Source: DRGT01 sp035685445 (GTDB lineage Archaea > Thermoproteota > Nitrososphaeria > Nitrososphaerales > Nitrosopumilaceae). Taken from it: a stretch of 45,380 nt of DNA. The stretch is from positions 1 through 45,380 of the forward strand of contig DASSAK010000022.1 of the NCBI GenBank assembly GCA_035685445.1, written 5' to 3'. The translations under genes and the position numbers were made by a program. The notes beneath the pieces were generated by a model. That model did no database searches. It saw only the letters and a list, made by a program, of their open reading frames with translations, and was not told the origin of the DNA. Shown here in pieces: positions 24,349 through 32,112 of the stretch. Position 1 is the stretch's first letter, and the number at the start of each line of letters is the position of its first letter.

Positions 24349-24804
24349 TTAGTTTGTTACAGTTCTTTTTGCAAATGCAATTGCGATTGCTGCAACCATA
24401 GCAGCTCCACCAATTCCCAAAACTAACATAAAGTTATCTGCTTGTTCTAGACTTACTTTGTTAGTTTTTTGTATGGAAGGTTCTTGCTCTGGGCTTGTAG
24501 TTATTAATTCAGTTTGTGGAACATAGTCATCTTGTTGATGTTCTAATTCTCCAGTCACTGCTTTGACTTGTCTAATGTCATCCTCGCTGTAGCCAATATC
24601 TCGTAATCTTTGATCAAGTTCTGCTTCTGAAATCATTCCTTTCTCATATTGCATAATTGCACTGCTAGCAGCAGAACCTGCATATGCTGGAATACTTCCA
24701 ACTAACATTCCTGTAACTAGCGCAATCATCAATACGTTGATGGCAGATGTTAGAAATCTCATTGATTTTTTCATCTTTGATAAGGTGTATAAGATTCCAA
24801 ACAT
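24349..24804 (-). CDS. exported protein with C-terminal membrane helix, unknown
   Basis: 151 residues. N-terminal signal segment after KMKKSMRF (LTSAINVLMIALVTGMLVG, cut near AYAGSA). A helical region follows with a short domain (GMISEAELDQRLRDIGYSED) that looks like SHOCT or another short oligomerisation helix. Then comes a Glu/Gln/Thr linker and a C-terminal membrane helix (FMLVLGIGGAAMVAAIAIAF) with a basic stop. ATG 24804 has TATA-like tcatataac about 25 bp upstream. ATG at residue 11 is an alternative. Function unknown. Confidence 0.6.
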   Translation of the reverse strand: MFGILYTLSKMKKSMRFLTSAINVLMIALVTGMLVGSIPAYAGSAASSAIMQYEKGMISEAELDQRLRDIGYSEDDIRQVKAVTGELEHQQDDYVPQTELITTSPEQEPSIQKTNKVSLEQADNFMLVLGIGGAAMVAAIAIAFAKRTVTN

Positions 24805-24843
24805 CAGATAACTTTCAGTAAGTTATATGAAAACACGAACTAG

Positions 24844-24920
24844 TGGTGGGGCCGGTGAGATTTGAACTCACGACCACTAGCACCCCAGGCTAGCATCATA
24901 CCAAGCTAGACGACGGCCCC
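24844..24920 (-). tRNA. tRNA-Pro (anticodon GGG), CCA encoded
   Basis: Mature body 24847-24920 (74 nt) plus genomic CCA at 24844-24846. Acceptor GGGGCCG pairs with CGGCCCC, discriminator A. Anticodon stem CTAGC/GCTAG closes the loop CTGGGGT, giving GGG. T stem GTGAG/CTCAC closes TTCAAAT. No intron. A TATA-like box (24945-24953) is about 29 bp upstream and may also serve the divergent gene at 24972. Confidence 0.96.
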
Positions 24921-24944
24921 ACACGTCTGAAAAAATACGTGAAA

Positions 24945-24953
24945 TTATTAAAT
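24945..24953. promoter_or_regulatory. TATA-like box between tRNA-Pro and the gene at 24972
   Basis: ttattaaat; its complement atttaataa reads well as a TATA box on the other strand. Distances are about 29 bp to the tRNA 5' end and 23-26 bp to the ATGs at 24972/24975, so one box could drive both directions. Confidence 0.45.
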
Positions 24954-24971
24954 CGTCGGATTAATCATTGA

Positions 24972-25184
24972 ATGATGAAGATTTGTTCAATTTGCAATAA
25001 GATTTCAGCAACGAATGAGGATCATATTGATTGCATTCAAAAACGAAAGATAGAGTTAGAAGATGATGATTTTAAACAAAAGCTTCCGGAGAAATTAGAT
25101 ATTGCAAAAAACTCTGAAGATCTTCAACCTGAGATTAAAGCTCTTTTAGAACACATGACAAAAGAAAAAGAACGAGATAAATAA
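24972..25184 (+). CDS. small Cys-motif protein, unknown
   Basis: 70 residues (or 69 from the second ATG at 24975, which has slightly better TATA spacing). The N-terminus MMKICSICNKISATNEDHID plus Cys21 offers Cys5, Cys8, His18 and Cys21 as a likely zinc knuckle. The rest is an acidic/basic helix (IKALLEHMTKEKERDK). No family recognised. It ends next to the stop of the convergent SDR gene. Confidence 0.6.
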   Translation: MMKICSICNKISATNEDHIDCIQKRKIELEDDDFKQKLPEKLDIAKNSEDLQPEIKALLEHMTKEKERDK

Positions 25185-25925
25185 TTATCGTTCTTGGGTT
25201 GTAGGCCTTACTAAAATTTCATTAACATTGACGTGGCTTGGTGATTCTACTGCATATAATATTGCATTTGCGATATCACTAGCATGTAAAGATTGCATTT
25301 TTTTAGAGTTTTCAACAAAGCTTTGCAAAGACTCATCAGTAATTGTGTTAGTAAGTTCAGTTGCTACTACACCGGGTTCGATGCAGGTTACTCTAATATT
25401 TGCACGCGTACTAAATTCCTGTCTAAGCCCCTCACTTAGTGCAGTGACTGCATGTTTTGTAGCGCAGTAAACACTTCCAGAGGGGAACACAATTCTTCCT
25501 GCTACTGATGAGATGTTTATAATATGTCCTGATTTTTTTTCTTTCATGTGAGAAATTACAGCAGCAGTACAATACAAAACGCCTTTGATGTTAACATCAA
25601 TCATTTGATCCCATTCATCAACTTTAAGATTTTTTATGAAGCTCAATGGCATTAATCCTGCATTATTTACTAAAACATCAACAGAGTTCCATTTTTTTAG
25701 AACCGCTCCTACAAACGAATCACATTCTGCTTTTTTTGTAACATCAAGTTTTTGTGAAAATACTTCACCTCCATTTTGTTTTATTTCTTCTTCAAGCTTT
25801 GCAAGTTTGTCAGTTCTTCTGGCACCAATTGCAACTTTAGCGCCTGCTTTTGATAGAGTTAAAGCAGTGGCATAACCAATTCCACTACTTGCACCGGTGA
25901 TTATTACAACTTTATCTTTGAGCAT
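25185..25925 (-). CDS. short-chain dehydrogenase/reductase (SDR)
   Basis: 246 residues, classical SDR length. Cofactor motif TGASSGIG (10-17), NNAG (87-90), and the catalytic triad Ser140 (INISSVAG), Tyr153 and Lys157 (VYCATKHAV). GARRTDKL after strand 2 has basic residues, suggesting NADP(H) over NAD(H). It is a cytoplasmic oxidoreductase of clavaldehyde/serine dehydrogenase-like type. Substrate cannot be read from the sequence. No operon partner. Confidence 0.9.
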   Translation of the reverse strand: MLKDKVVIITGASSGIGYATALTLSKAGAKVAIGARRTDKLAKLEEEIKQNGGEVFSQKLDVTKKAECDSFVGAVLKKWNSVDVLVNNAGLMPLSFIKNLKVDEWDQMIDVNIKGVLYCTAAVISHMKEKKSGHIINISSVAGRIVFPSGSVYCATKHAVTALSEGLRQEFSTRANIRVTCIEPGVVATELTNTITDESLQSFVENSKKMQSLHASDIANAILYAVESPSHVNVNEILVRPTTQER

Positions 25926-26028
25926 TTGATAAATCTAAATCACAAATTACAGAGTAAATATGTTTAGTTAGGAAATTTCAAGAATTTTTCATAGCTGATT
26001 TATTAAATGAAAAAAACGTAAAGGATTC

Positions 26029-26256
26029 ATGAAGCCAGAAAAATGTGCTTATTGTGGGGATATGACTGATATGCCATTTGAGTGCAACTACTGCAAAGAT
26101 CCTTTTTGTGCAGAACATAGGCTCCCTGAAGAGCATAGATGTGTCAAATTAACATCAATCAGATCACGAAAATTTGGCCAAAAAAAAGTTATTCGTGATG
26201 GTGGAAAAAATGGTCCTAGTTTTTTTAAAAAGATGTTTGGAAAATTCAAAGACTAG
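26029..26256 (+). CDS. AN1-type zinc-finger protein
   Basis: 75 residues. The finger covers residues 6-38: CAYCGDMTDMPFECNYCKDP, then FCAEHRLPEEHRC. The Cys-x2-Cys ... Cys-x2-Cys ... Cys-x2-His ... His-x-Cys order is the AN1 pattern. A basic tail (KKVIRDGGKNGPSFFKKMFG) follows. In eukaryotes AN1 fingers occur in ubiquitin- and stress-linked proteins; in archaea these small proteins have no settled role. A TATA-like ttattaaatg lies about 25 bp before the ATG. Confidence 0.85.
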   Translation: MKPEKCAYCGDMTDMPFECNYCKDPFCAEHRLPEEHRCVKLTSIRSRKFGQKKVIRDGGKNGPSFFKKMFGKFKD

Positions 26257-26528
26257 TACATTGCCTTTGTAGGATCAATTTTTGTTCGTCTTGCCTGATA
26301 AAGTAGAGTTGCAGCTAGTGCAAACAAAACAATTGATGTAAGCCAGTGAGCAGTAATTATAGTCACGTATGCAACACCAAAACCAATCATTGCTACTGCC
26401 TGAATTGAGAGTTTTATCCAGGAGGAAAGTTTTGTAGCCCTTGCAATCATCTCAATAATGAACAATCCTGCTGCAGGATAAATGGTGAGTAAGATAAAAT
26501 CAATTACATCTACATCAAGGTGAGACAA
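26253..26528 (-). CDS. small three-helix membrane protein, unknown
   Basis: 91 residues with three hydrophobic helices (about 10-27, 39-58 and 61-80), an acidic N-terminus and a basic C-terminus (YQARRTKIDPTK), so the tail is probably inside. The start is TTG 26528; TATA aaatatac (26551-26558, minus strand) is centred 26 bp upstream, leaderless geometry. It overlaps the AN1 gene by 4 nt at the 3' ends. No function recognised. Confidence 0.6.
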   Translation of the reverse strand: MSHLDVDVIDFILLTIYPAAGLFIIEMIARATKLSSWIKLSIQAVAMIGFGVAYVTIITAHWLTSIVLFALAATLLYQARRTKIDPTKAMY

Positions 26529-26550
26529 TTTGTATTTTAAAAATTCTAAA

Positions 26551-26558
26551 GTATATTT
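26551..26558 (-). promoter_or_regulatory. TATA box of the gene at 26528
   Basis: aaatatac on the minus strand, centred 26 bp before the TTG start. It lies in the 3'-proximal spacer of the upstream GINS gene. Confidence 0.5.
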
Positions 26559-27116
26559 CTAGTCTTCCAATCTAACTTTCATTGCAATTTTTTTAGCAAT
26601 CAGTGCCTGAGCATTCTCATATGGAAGTGTTGCAATGTCTTCTGGTTTGAAGGGCCCATATTTCTCAAGGTCTGCTCCAACAATTTGGTCAACCTCCCCA
26701 AGAAATCTTACCACAAGGGATTTTGTTTTGTTTTTTTGAGAAATTGTTTCTAAAACTCTTGTTCTGCCATTTAGTGTGGCTGAAAGAATCATTTCTGTTC
26801 TTTCACGAAGCTCTTCCTCTCCATCGAGAACGAATTTTTCCTCATCTAAAAGATTTCCAAAATCCAATCTTTCCACACTTTTGGCTTTTGAAAGACGTAT
26901 ACTTAGCAGCAAAGTGGTAAGATTTGTCGTGATATTTACTAACTCGTCTTTGATTTTAGCTTCAACGTTATCATATTCTTCTCTTTTTAGTTTTCCAATA
27001 AAATCTGAAATCATAGTGTAAAGACTTGGATCAATTTCCTGAATAGATTCATTTTCAGTTTCCCGTAAAACCGTTCCATACAATGAGTTGATGTCCATTT
27101 CTTTTGATCCTGACAT
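26559..27116 (-). CDS. GINS complex subunit, Gins51 type
   Basis: 185 residues. An N-terminal helical A domain (LYTMISDFIGKLKREEYDNV; LRERTEMILSATLNG) is followed by a C-terminal B domain with VVRFLGEVDQIVGADLEKYG and DIATLPYENAQALIAKKIAM. A-then-B order is that of Sld5/Psf1, hence Gins51. GINS joins MCM and Cdc45/RecJ at the replication fork. ATG 27116 is given, but ATG 27098 (MDINSLYG, the common family beginning) is equally likely and fits the TATA-like box near 27131 better. Divergent from glutamine synthetase. Confidence 0.9.
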   Translation of the reverse strand: MSGSKEMDINSLYGTVLRETENESIQEIDPSLYTMISDFIGKLKREEYDNVEAKIKDELVNITTNLTTLLLSIRLSKAKSVERLDFGNLLDEEKFVLDGEEELRERTEMILSATLNGRTRVLETISQKNKTKSLVVRFLGEVDQIVGADLEKYGPFKPEDIATLPYENAQALIAKKIAMKVRLED

Positions 27117-27128
27117 TTCTTACCTAAT

Positions 27129-27137
27129 CCTTAAATG
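27129..27137. promoter_or_regulatory. possible shared TATA-like box, GINS and glutamine synthetase
   Basis: ccttaaatg, with symmetric core ttaa. It is about 38 bp from the glutamine synthetase ATG at 27171 and about 35 bp from the second GINS ATG at 27098, predicting short leaders both ways. Another AT-rich stretch at 27143-27149 could serve GINS instead. Confidence 0.35.
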
Positions 27138-27170
27138 ATGGATGTATTTGTGTTAGCTTTAGGTATAAAA

Positions 27171-28631
27171 ATGCCGTATAAAGTTAGCCATGGAAAAGCG
27201 ATCCAAATTTCATATTCACCCGACGAGGTTTTCTCAAAAATTCAACATGAGGGAATTAAATTCATTGATTTACAATTTTCAAGCTTAACTGGTAGATTCC
27301 ACCACACAACCATTTCTGCAGATACATTTTCTCCAGAACAAATGAAAGATGGTTTACCAAAACTTGATGGTTCCTCTATTGTTGGGTTTACAAGTATTGA
27401 TGATTCTGATCTAGTTCTCAAACCAGATCCAAATACCTATGCCGTAATTCCATGGATGGAAGATAGTAAAACTGCGAGGTTGTTGTGTGATGTTTATTGG
27501 GGAATGGGTCGGGGTAGACTAGAAAGAGACCCTAGAGGAATTGCACAAAAAGCAGAAGAGCACCTAAAGAATCAAGGATATGATTATTCTGTTTGGGGCC
27601 CTGAAGTTGAATTTTTTGTTTTTGATAAAATTCATTGGGATGTTTTAACTCCATACAAAGGCCAATCATATTCCATTGAATCGGTTGAAGCGCCATGGAG
27701 CCAAGAAGGCACAGGTTATCCAATGGGTCTTCAAGAAGGCTACTATCCTAGTACTCCATCTGATACATTAACGCCTTTTAGAAATGCATGTGTAGATGTT
27801 TTAAATTCAAATTTTGGTGTTTTGTGTGATAATCACCATCATGAAGTTGCAACTGCAGGCCAATGTGAAATAGACATTAGATTTGATTATCTAACAAACG
27901 CTGCAGATGCCACACAATCTTACAAATTTGTAATTCGAAACATAGCTAAAAAACACAATAAAATTGCAACGCTAATGCCAAAACCAATCTCAATGGATTC
28001 AGGTTCTGGAATGCATACCAATGTTAGTTTATGGAAAGGAAAAAAGAATGTGTTTTATGATGAAAATGACAAGACGGAGCTTAGTCAAATTGGTAGATAT
28101 TTTTGCGGCGGGATACTTAATCATGCTAAGGCATTATCAGCAATATCAAATCCAACAACAAACTCCTACCATAGACTTGTACCGGGTTACGAAGCTCCAG
28201 TTTACATTGCATGGAGTGGAAGTAATCGATCTGCAATTGTTAGGGTTCCATTACATTTCAAAGGGCCAAAGTATGCATATCTAAAACGCTTAGAATTTAG
28301 AGCTCCTGATCCTTCATCTAATCCATATTTGGTTTTTGCAGCTGTTCAAGCTGCAGGCCTTGATGGAATCAAAAAGAAGATGGACCCTGGCGATGAAGTA
28401 CGTGAAGATATTTACAAAATGAGTAAATCCGAGCGCGCAAAACGAGGAATTGGTGTTTTACCTGCTAATTTGGGTGAAGCACTTGATGAATTGGAAAGCG
28501 ATAGGAAATTTCTAAATCCAATTTTTGCAAACGATGTTATTGATAAAATCATAGAATTGGAGAGAAAAGACCAGAGAGAAATTTCAATTAGACCACACCC
28601 ACATGAGTTTTATTTGTATTTTGATGTTTGA
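27171..28631 (+). CDS. glnA: glutamine synthetase, type I (GlnA)
   Basis: 486 residues from this ATG; the ATG at 27135 would add 12 non-conserved residues across the promoter. Active-site motifs in order: GPEVEFFVF, NHHHEVATAGQCEID, SGSGMHTNVSLW, NPTTNSYHRLVPGYEAP, SNRSAIVRVP and RAPDPSSNPYLVFAA. It makes glutamine from glutamate, ammonia and ATP, the main ammonia-assimilation step. The tail region DIYKMSKSERAKRG has a Tyr where bacterial adenylylated enzymes carry NLYDLP, but the context differs, so adenylylation control is unlikely. Confidence 0.95.
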   Translation: MPYKVSHGKAIQISYSPDEVFSKIQHEGIKFIDLQFSSLTGRFHHTTISADTFSPEQMKDGLPKLDGSSIVGFTSIDDSDLVLKPDPNTYAVIPWMEDSKTARLLCDVYWGMGRGRLERDPRGIAQKAEEHLKNQGYDYSVWGPEVEFFVFDKIHWDVLTPYKGQSYSIESVEAPWSQEGTGYPMGLQEGYYPSTPSDTLTPFRNACVDVLNSNFGVLCDNHHHEVATAGQCEIDIRFDYLTNAADATQSYKFVIRNIAKKHNKIATLMPKPISMDSGSGMHTNVSLWKGKKNVFYDENDKTELSQIGRYFCGGILNHAKALSAISNPTTNSYHRLVPGYEAPVYIAWSGSNRSAIVRVPLHFKGPKYAYLKRLEFRAPDPSSNPYLVFAAVQAAGLDGIKKKMDPGDEVREDIYKMSKSERAKRGIGVLPANLGEALDELESDRKFLNPIFANDVIDKIIELERKDQREISIRPHPHEFYLYFDV

Positions 28632-28637
28632 TTTTTA

Positions 28638-28916
28638 CTACAGTCTTCCAGTCATTTGAAAAACAAAATAAAGAGATATTGCAATTAGTCCAAACCCCCC
28701 ACCAAAAAACATGGTTCTTTTGCTTTCTGCTATTGATGCTTTGTAAACTAAAACTCCGCCAGCAAGACCAATAAATAAAACTAAGGTTCCAGTGACAACA
28801 TTATCAAAACTTACATCTGTTATGATTGGGTGGAAAAAACCTGCAAGTAAAGCAAAAAAAACAACAAGATAGATGTATTTTGCACCAGTTATTGCTTTGG
28901 TGCTGAGTTTGTTCAT
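28638..28916 (-). CDS. small three-helix membrane protein, unknown
   Basis: 92 residues with three helices: YIYLVVFFALLAGFFHPII, VVTGTLVLFIGLAGGVLVY and MFFGGGFGLIAISLYFVFQM. A basic N-terminus (MNKLSTKAITGAK) and a basic second loop (ESKRT) suggest N-in topology. No motif. It is converged on by glutamine synthetase, with stops 6 nt apart, and lies downstream of the thermosome gene by 58 nt in reverse order, so it has room for its own promoter. Confidence 0.6.
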   Translation of the reverse strand: MNKLSTKAITGAKYIYLVVFFALLAGFFHPIITDVSFDNVVTGTLVLFIGLAGGVLVYKASIAESKRTMFFGGGFGLIAISLYFVFQMTGRL

Positions 28917-28974
28917 TAAATCACGTTAAAAGAATAATCAAATAAACTTTTGAAGAGATTCCATTGGTAGAAAT

Positions 28975-30675
28975 TTACATCATGCCGCCCATGTCAGGCA
29001 TTCCACCCATTCCAGGTGGCATTCCACCCATTCCACCCATTCCAGGTGGCATGCCTCCTTCTCCTCCAGCTGGGGGAGAAGGTGATTTGGTAGTTGAGAT
29101 AACATCATCGATTCGAAGTATCATACATGCTGCTTCTGATGCAGCAGAAACAATTTGATGTTTTACAGCTAATGGTTCAATTATATCACTTGATTTCATA
29201 CTGGCAATTTTGGTTTTCATTACATCTATTCCTGTCCATTTTTCACCTTTGAGTTGTTTTGAACGCAAAAATGCTAAGGTATCAATTGGATCCATTCCAG
29301 CATTTTCTGCTAATGCTAATGGAATTGATTCTAATGCGTCAGCAAATTTTTCTGCTGCTAATTGTTCACGTCCTTCAAGCGATTTTGACCAACTTCGTAA
29401 TTTAGCAGCAGCATAAGTTTCTGGTGCACCGCCACCAGCAACAATTGATGGAACTTCCATTACATCTTTTACAACCATAATAGCATCATGAACAGATCTT
29501 TCAACTTCATCTACTACTCTTTGAGAACCTCCCCTTAGTAATAGAGTTACAGATTTTGGATGTCTGCATCCTTCGATAAACACCCATCTATCTTCTTCAA
29601 TTTTTCTTTCTTCAACTAGAGCCGCTGAACCTAAATCTTTTTCAAATAAATCATCAAGGTTTGTTACAATTCTAGCGCCTGTTGCCTTTGCTAGTTTTGT
29701 AAGGTCGCTTTCTTTGATTCTTCTAACTGCCATTACACCTGCTTTTGCCAAATAATGTTGAGCCATATCATCAACACCTTTTTGACAAAGAACAACATTT
29801 GCGCCTGAGCCAATTACTTTATCAACCATGGTTTTTAGCATTCTGTTTTCTTCATCTAAAAATGATTTCAGTTGTTGTGGGTTTTGTATATTGATTTTAG
29901 CATCAGTTTCGGTTTTATTAATTTCAAGAGGAGTGTTTATTAAAGCAATTTTTGCGTCGGTAATTTTTTTTGGCATTCCACCATGAATAATTTCTTTATC
30001 AAGAACAATTCCTTGAACAAGATTTGAGTCGTTAATTGAACCACCAGCTTTCTTTTCAACTTTAATGTCATCATCATCAACTATGAAATTTTCTCCTTCT
30101 TTTTCTGCAACAGCTAATACTGCTTTAACAACCAATTCTGCTAATCCTGAAGAATCTTTACGAACAAGTTTTGTTAACATTGAAGTCTTTGCGATCTTTA
30201 ATAGTATGGCTCTATCATTTCCAGAAGTAGTTTCTGCAATATCTTGAAGAAATTGTTTTGCTTTTTTTGCTGCTTTTCTATAACCATCAACAATGATTGT
30301 GGGATGAACATCCTGATTGATTAACGATTCAGCGTTTTCTAATAATGCACCTGCCAAGATTACCGCAGAGGTGGTTCCATCACCTACTTCATTATCAGTT
30401 GTTTTTGAAATTTCCACCAGCATTTTTGCTGCGGGGTGTTGCACATCAATTTCTTTGAGAATTGTAGCACCATCATTTGTAATTGTGACATCGCCCAAAG
30501 AATCAACAAGCATTTTATCCATTCCCCTTGGGCCAAGACTAGTACGAACTATTTCAGCAATAATTTTTGCAGCTTGAATGTTATTTTTCTGAGCCTCTCT
30601 TCCTTTTGTTTCTGAAGATCCTTCTTTTAATAAAACAACAGGCATGTTGCCTTTGCTAGCTGCTTGCATGCTCAT
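28975..30675 (-). CDS. thermosome subunit (group II chaperonin)
   Basis: 566 residues. Conserved segments: SLGPRGMDKMLVDSLGDVTI (nucleotide site), NDGATIL, the catalytic VGDGTTSAVILAG and the late IVAGGGAPE. The tail is Gly/Met/Pro-rich (GGMPPGMGGMGGMPPGMGG), coded by imperfect repeats at 28980-29060. It forms the two-ring ATP-driven folding cage. ATG 30675 (MSMQAASKG) is chosen: the open frame runs 43 codons further upstream, but through the promoter and without chaperonin similarity. TATA-like gatataataag (30702-30712) is about 32 bp upstream. Divergent from SHMT. Confidence 0.95.
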   Translation of the reverse strand: MSMQAASKGNMPVVLLKEGSSETKGREAQKNNIQAAKIIAEIVRTSLGPRGMDKMLVDSLGDVTITNDGATILKEIDVQHPAAKMLVEISKTTDNEVGDGTTSAVILAGALLENAESLINQDVHPTIIVDGYRKAAKKAKQFLQDIAETTSGNDRAILLKIAKTSMLTKLVRKDSSGLAELVVKAVLAVAEKEGENFIVDDDDIKVEKKAGGSINDSNLVQGIVLDKEIIHGGMPKKITDAKIALINTPLEINKTETDAKINIQNPQQLKSFLDEENRMLKTMVDKVIGSGANVVLCQKGVDDMAQHYLAKAGVMAVRRIKESDLTKLAKATGARIVTNLDDLFEKDLGSAALVEERKIEEDRWVFIEGCRHPKSVTLLLRGGSQRVVDEVERSVHDAIMVVKDVMEVPSIVAGGGAPETYAAAKLRSWSKSLEGREQLAAEKFADALESIPLALAENAGMDPIDTLAFLRSKQLKGEKWTGIDVMKTKIASMKSSDIIEPLAVKHQIVSAASEAACMILRIDDVISTTKSPSPPAGGEGGMPPGMGGMGGMPPGMGGMPDMGGMM

Positions 30676-30701
30676 AATCACAAATTTTCCAAATTCCCTT
30701 A

Positions 30702-30712
30702 TTATATCTTGT
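30702..30712 (-). promoter_or_regulatory. thermosome TATA-like box
   Basis: Minus-strand gatataataag, centred about 32 bp before ATG 30675. Heat-shock operators could lie beside it, but I cannot identify one. Confidence 0.45.
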
Positions 30713-30755
30713 TTAAAATCCAGAGTTGTCTTATTTCGAGTTTTACAAATCGGTG

Positions 30756-30763
30756 TTTTTAAA
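30756..30763 (+). promoter_or_regulatory. SHMT TATA box
   Basis: tttttaaa, centred about 29 bp before the GTG at 30789. This decides the start codon of the SHMT gene. Confidence 0.55.
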
Positions 30764-30788
30764 TTGGGAAAATAGTTGGCAGAGCATA

Positions 30789-32111
30789 GTGGCCAAGTCT
30801 TCAAGTAGAAAGTCTTATGATAAAGTATTTTCGAAATTAAAAGACCATAACAAGTGGTTTGAAAATGCTATACCACTGATCGCTAGTGAAAATGTACCTA
30901 GTCCTGCCGTTCGAGAAGCAATGATTTCTGACTTTGGAAATCGTTATGCAGAGGGATGGCCCGGTGAGCGAGTCTATGCGGGATGTATATACATTGATGA
31001 GGTAGAATTTGAATGCATGAAACTTGCAAAAAAATTATTCAAAGCAGAATTTGCAGATGTAAGACCAATTTCTGGAGTTGTTGCTAATCTAGCAGTATAT
31101 TCAGCATTTTCTAATCCAGGAGATGTTATGCTTGCGCCGTCTATTCCTGCTGGAGGACATATTTCTCATGGAAAAAAAGAACACTCCGGAACTGCTGGTC
31201 TCGTACATGGATTAGAGATTGAGTTCTATCCATTTGATACAGAGGAAATGACAATAGATGTCGATAAGACAAAGGCAAAAGTTGAAGATCTAAAAAAAGC
31301 AGGGCGTTTACCAAAAATTGCCATGTTTGGAGGCTCGTTGTTTTTATTTCCACACCCCGTCAAAGAATTATCAGGTTTTTTAAAAAATCACGGAATGCAC
31401 ATTAATTATGATGCAGCTCATGTAGCAGGATTAATTGCAGGTGGGCAATTCCAAGATCCTCTCAGAGAAGGAACTGATACCATGACAATGAGCACCCATA
31501 AAACATTGTTTGGTCCACAGGGAGGACTTGTGTTAGGTTTTGAAAAGCATGCTGAAGTTATAAAAAAAGCAACTTTTCCAGGACTTACAAGTAGTCATCA
31601 CATTCATCATATGGCTGCAAAGGCAATAACTTTTGCAGAAGCTTTAGAATTTGGAAAAGATTATGCAAAACAAGTTATTAAAAATGCAAAATTGTTTGGT
31701 GAATATCTAAATGATTTTGGTTTTAAGGTACTTGGAGAAAAAAGAGGTTTTACACAATCACATCAAATTGCAGTAAATGTTTTAGATTATTCTGATGGTG
31801 GAAAAGTAGAAGCAGAACTAGAAAAAGCTAACATTATTGTAAACAGGCAACTTATTCCAGGAGATATCAAAGCTGGTAGAAATTATTTCCATCCTGGTGG
31901 AATTAGATTGGGTGTTTCAGAAGTCACAAGACTTGGAATGAAAAAATCGGAGATGAAAGAAATTGCGTTATTTATTAAGGAAGTAGTGATTGATAAAAAA
32001 GATCCAAAGAAAATTTTATCCAAAGTAAAATCATTTCGAAAAGACTTTCAAAAAGTACATTATTGTTTTGATAAAAAACTTGGTGCGTATGAGTATGTAA
32101 GGCTACGATAA
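30789..32111 (+). CDS. glyA: serine hydroxymethyltransferase
   Basis: 440 residues from GTG 30789, chosen because the TATA box at 30756 puts the transcript start there; the open frame from 30726 would run across the promoter. Family motifs: IPLIASENVPSPAVREA, GNRYAEGWPGERVYAG, NYDAAHVAGLIAGG and the PLP lysine Lys238 in STHKTLFGPQGG. It interconverts serine and glycine and supplies one-carbon units on an archaeal pterin or folate. About 440 residues fits thaumarchaeal forms. It converges on the PolD large-subunit gene with the stops 1 nt apart. Confidence 0.93.
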   Translation: MAKSSSRKSYDKVFSKLKDHNKWFENAIPLIASENVPSPAVREAMISDFGNRYAEGWPGERVYAGCIYIDEVEFECMKLAKKLFKAEFADVRPISGVVANLAVYSAFSNPGDVMLAPSIPAGGHISHGKKEHSGTAGLVHGLEIEFYPFDTEEMTIDVDKTKAKVEDLKKAGRLPKIAMFGGSLFLFPHPVKELSGFLKNHGMHINYDAAHVAGLIAGGQFQDPLREGTDTMTMSTHKTLFGPQGGLVLGFEKHAEVIKKATFPGLTSSHHIHHMAAKAITFAEALEFGKDYAKQVIKNAKLFGEYLNDFGFKVLGEKRGFTQSHQIAVNVLDYSDGGKVEAELEKANIIVNRQLIPGDIKAGRNYFHPGGIRLGVSEVTRLGMKKSEMKEIALFIKEVVIDKKDPKKILSKVKSFRKDFQKVHYCFDKKLGAYEYVRLR

Positions 32112-32112
32112 T

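Noticed and set aside
28980..29060. Short repeats near 29 kb as a possible CRISPR-like or satellite array
   Set aside because: They encode the Gly/Met/Pro tail of the thermosome in frame; an ordinary coding repeat.
30726..30788. 21-codon upstream extension of SHMT
   Set aside because: It overlaps the SHMT TATA box; GTG 30789 fits leaderless initiation and the usual protein length.
30676..30804. 43-codon upstream extension of the thermosome gene
   Set aside because: It runs through the promoter and carries no chaperonin sequence; ATG 30675 gives the expected N-terminus.
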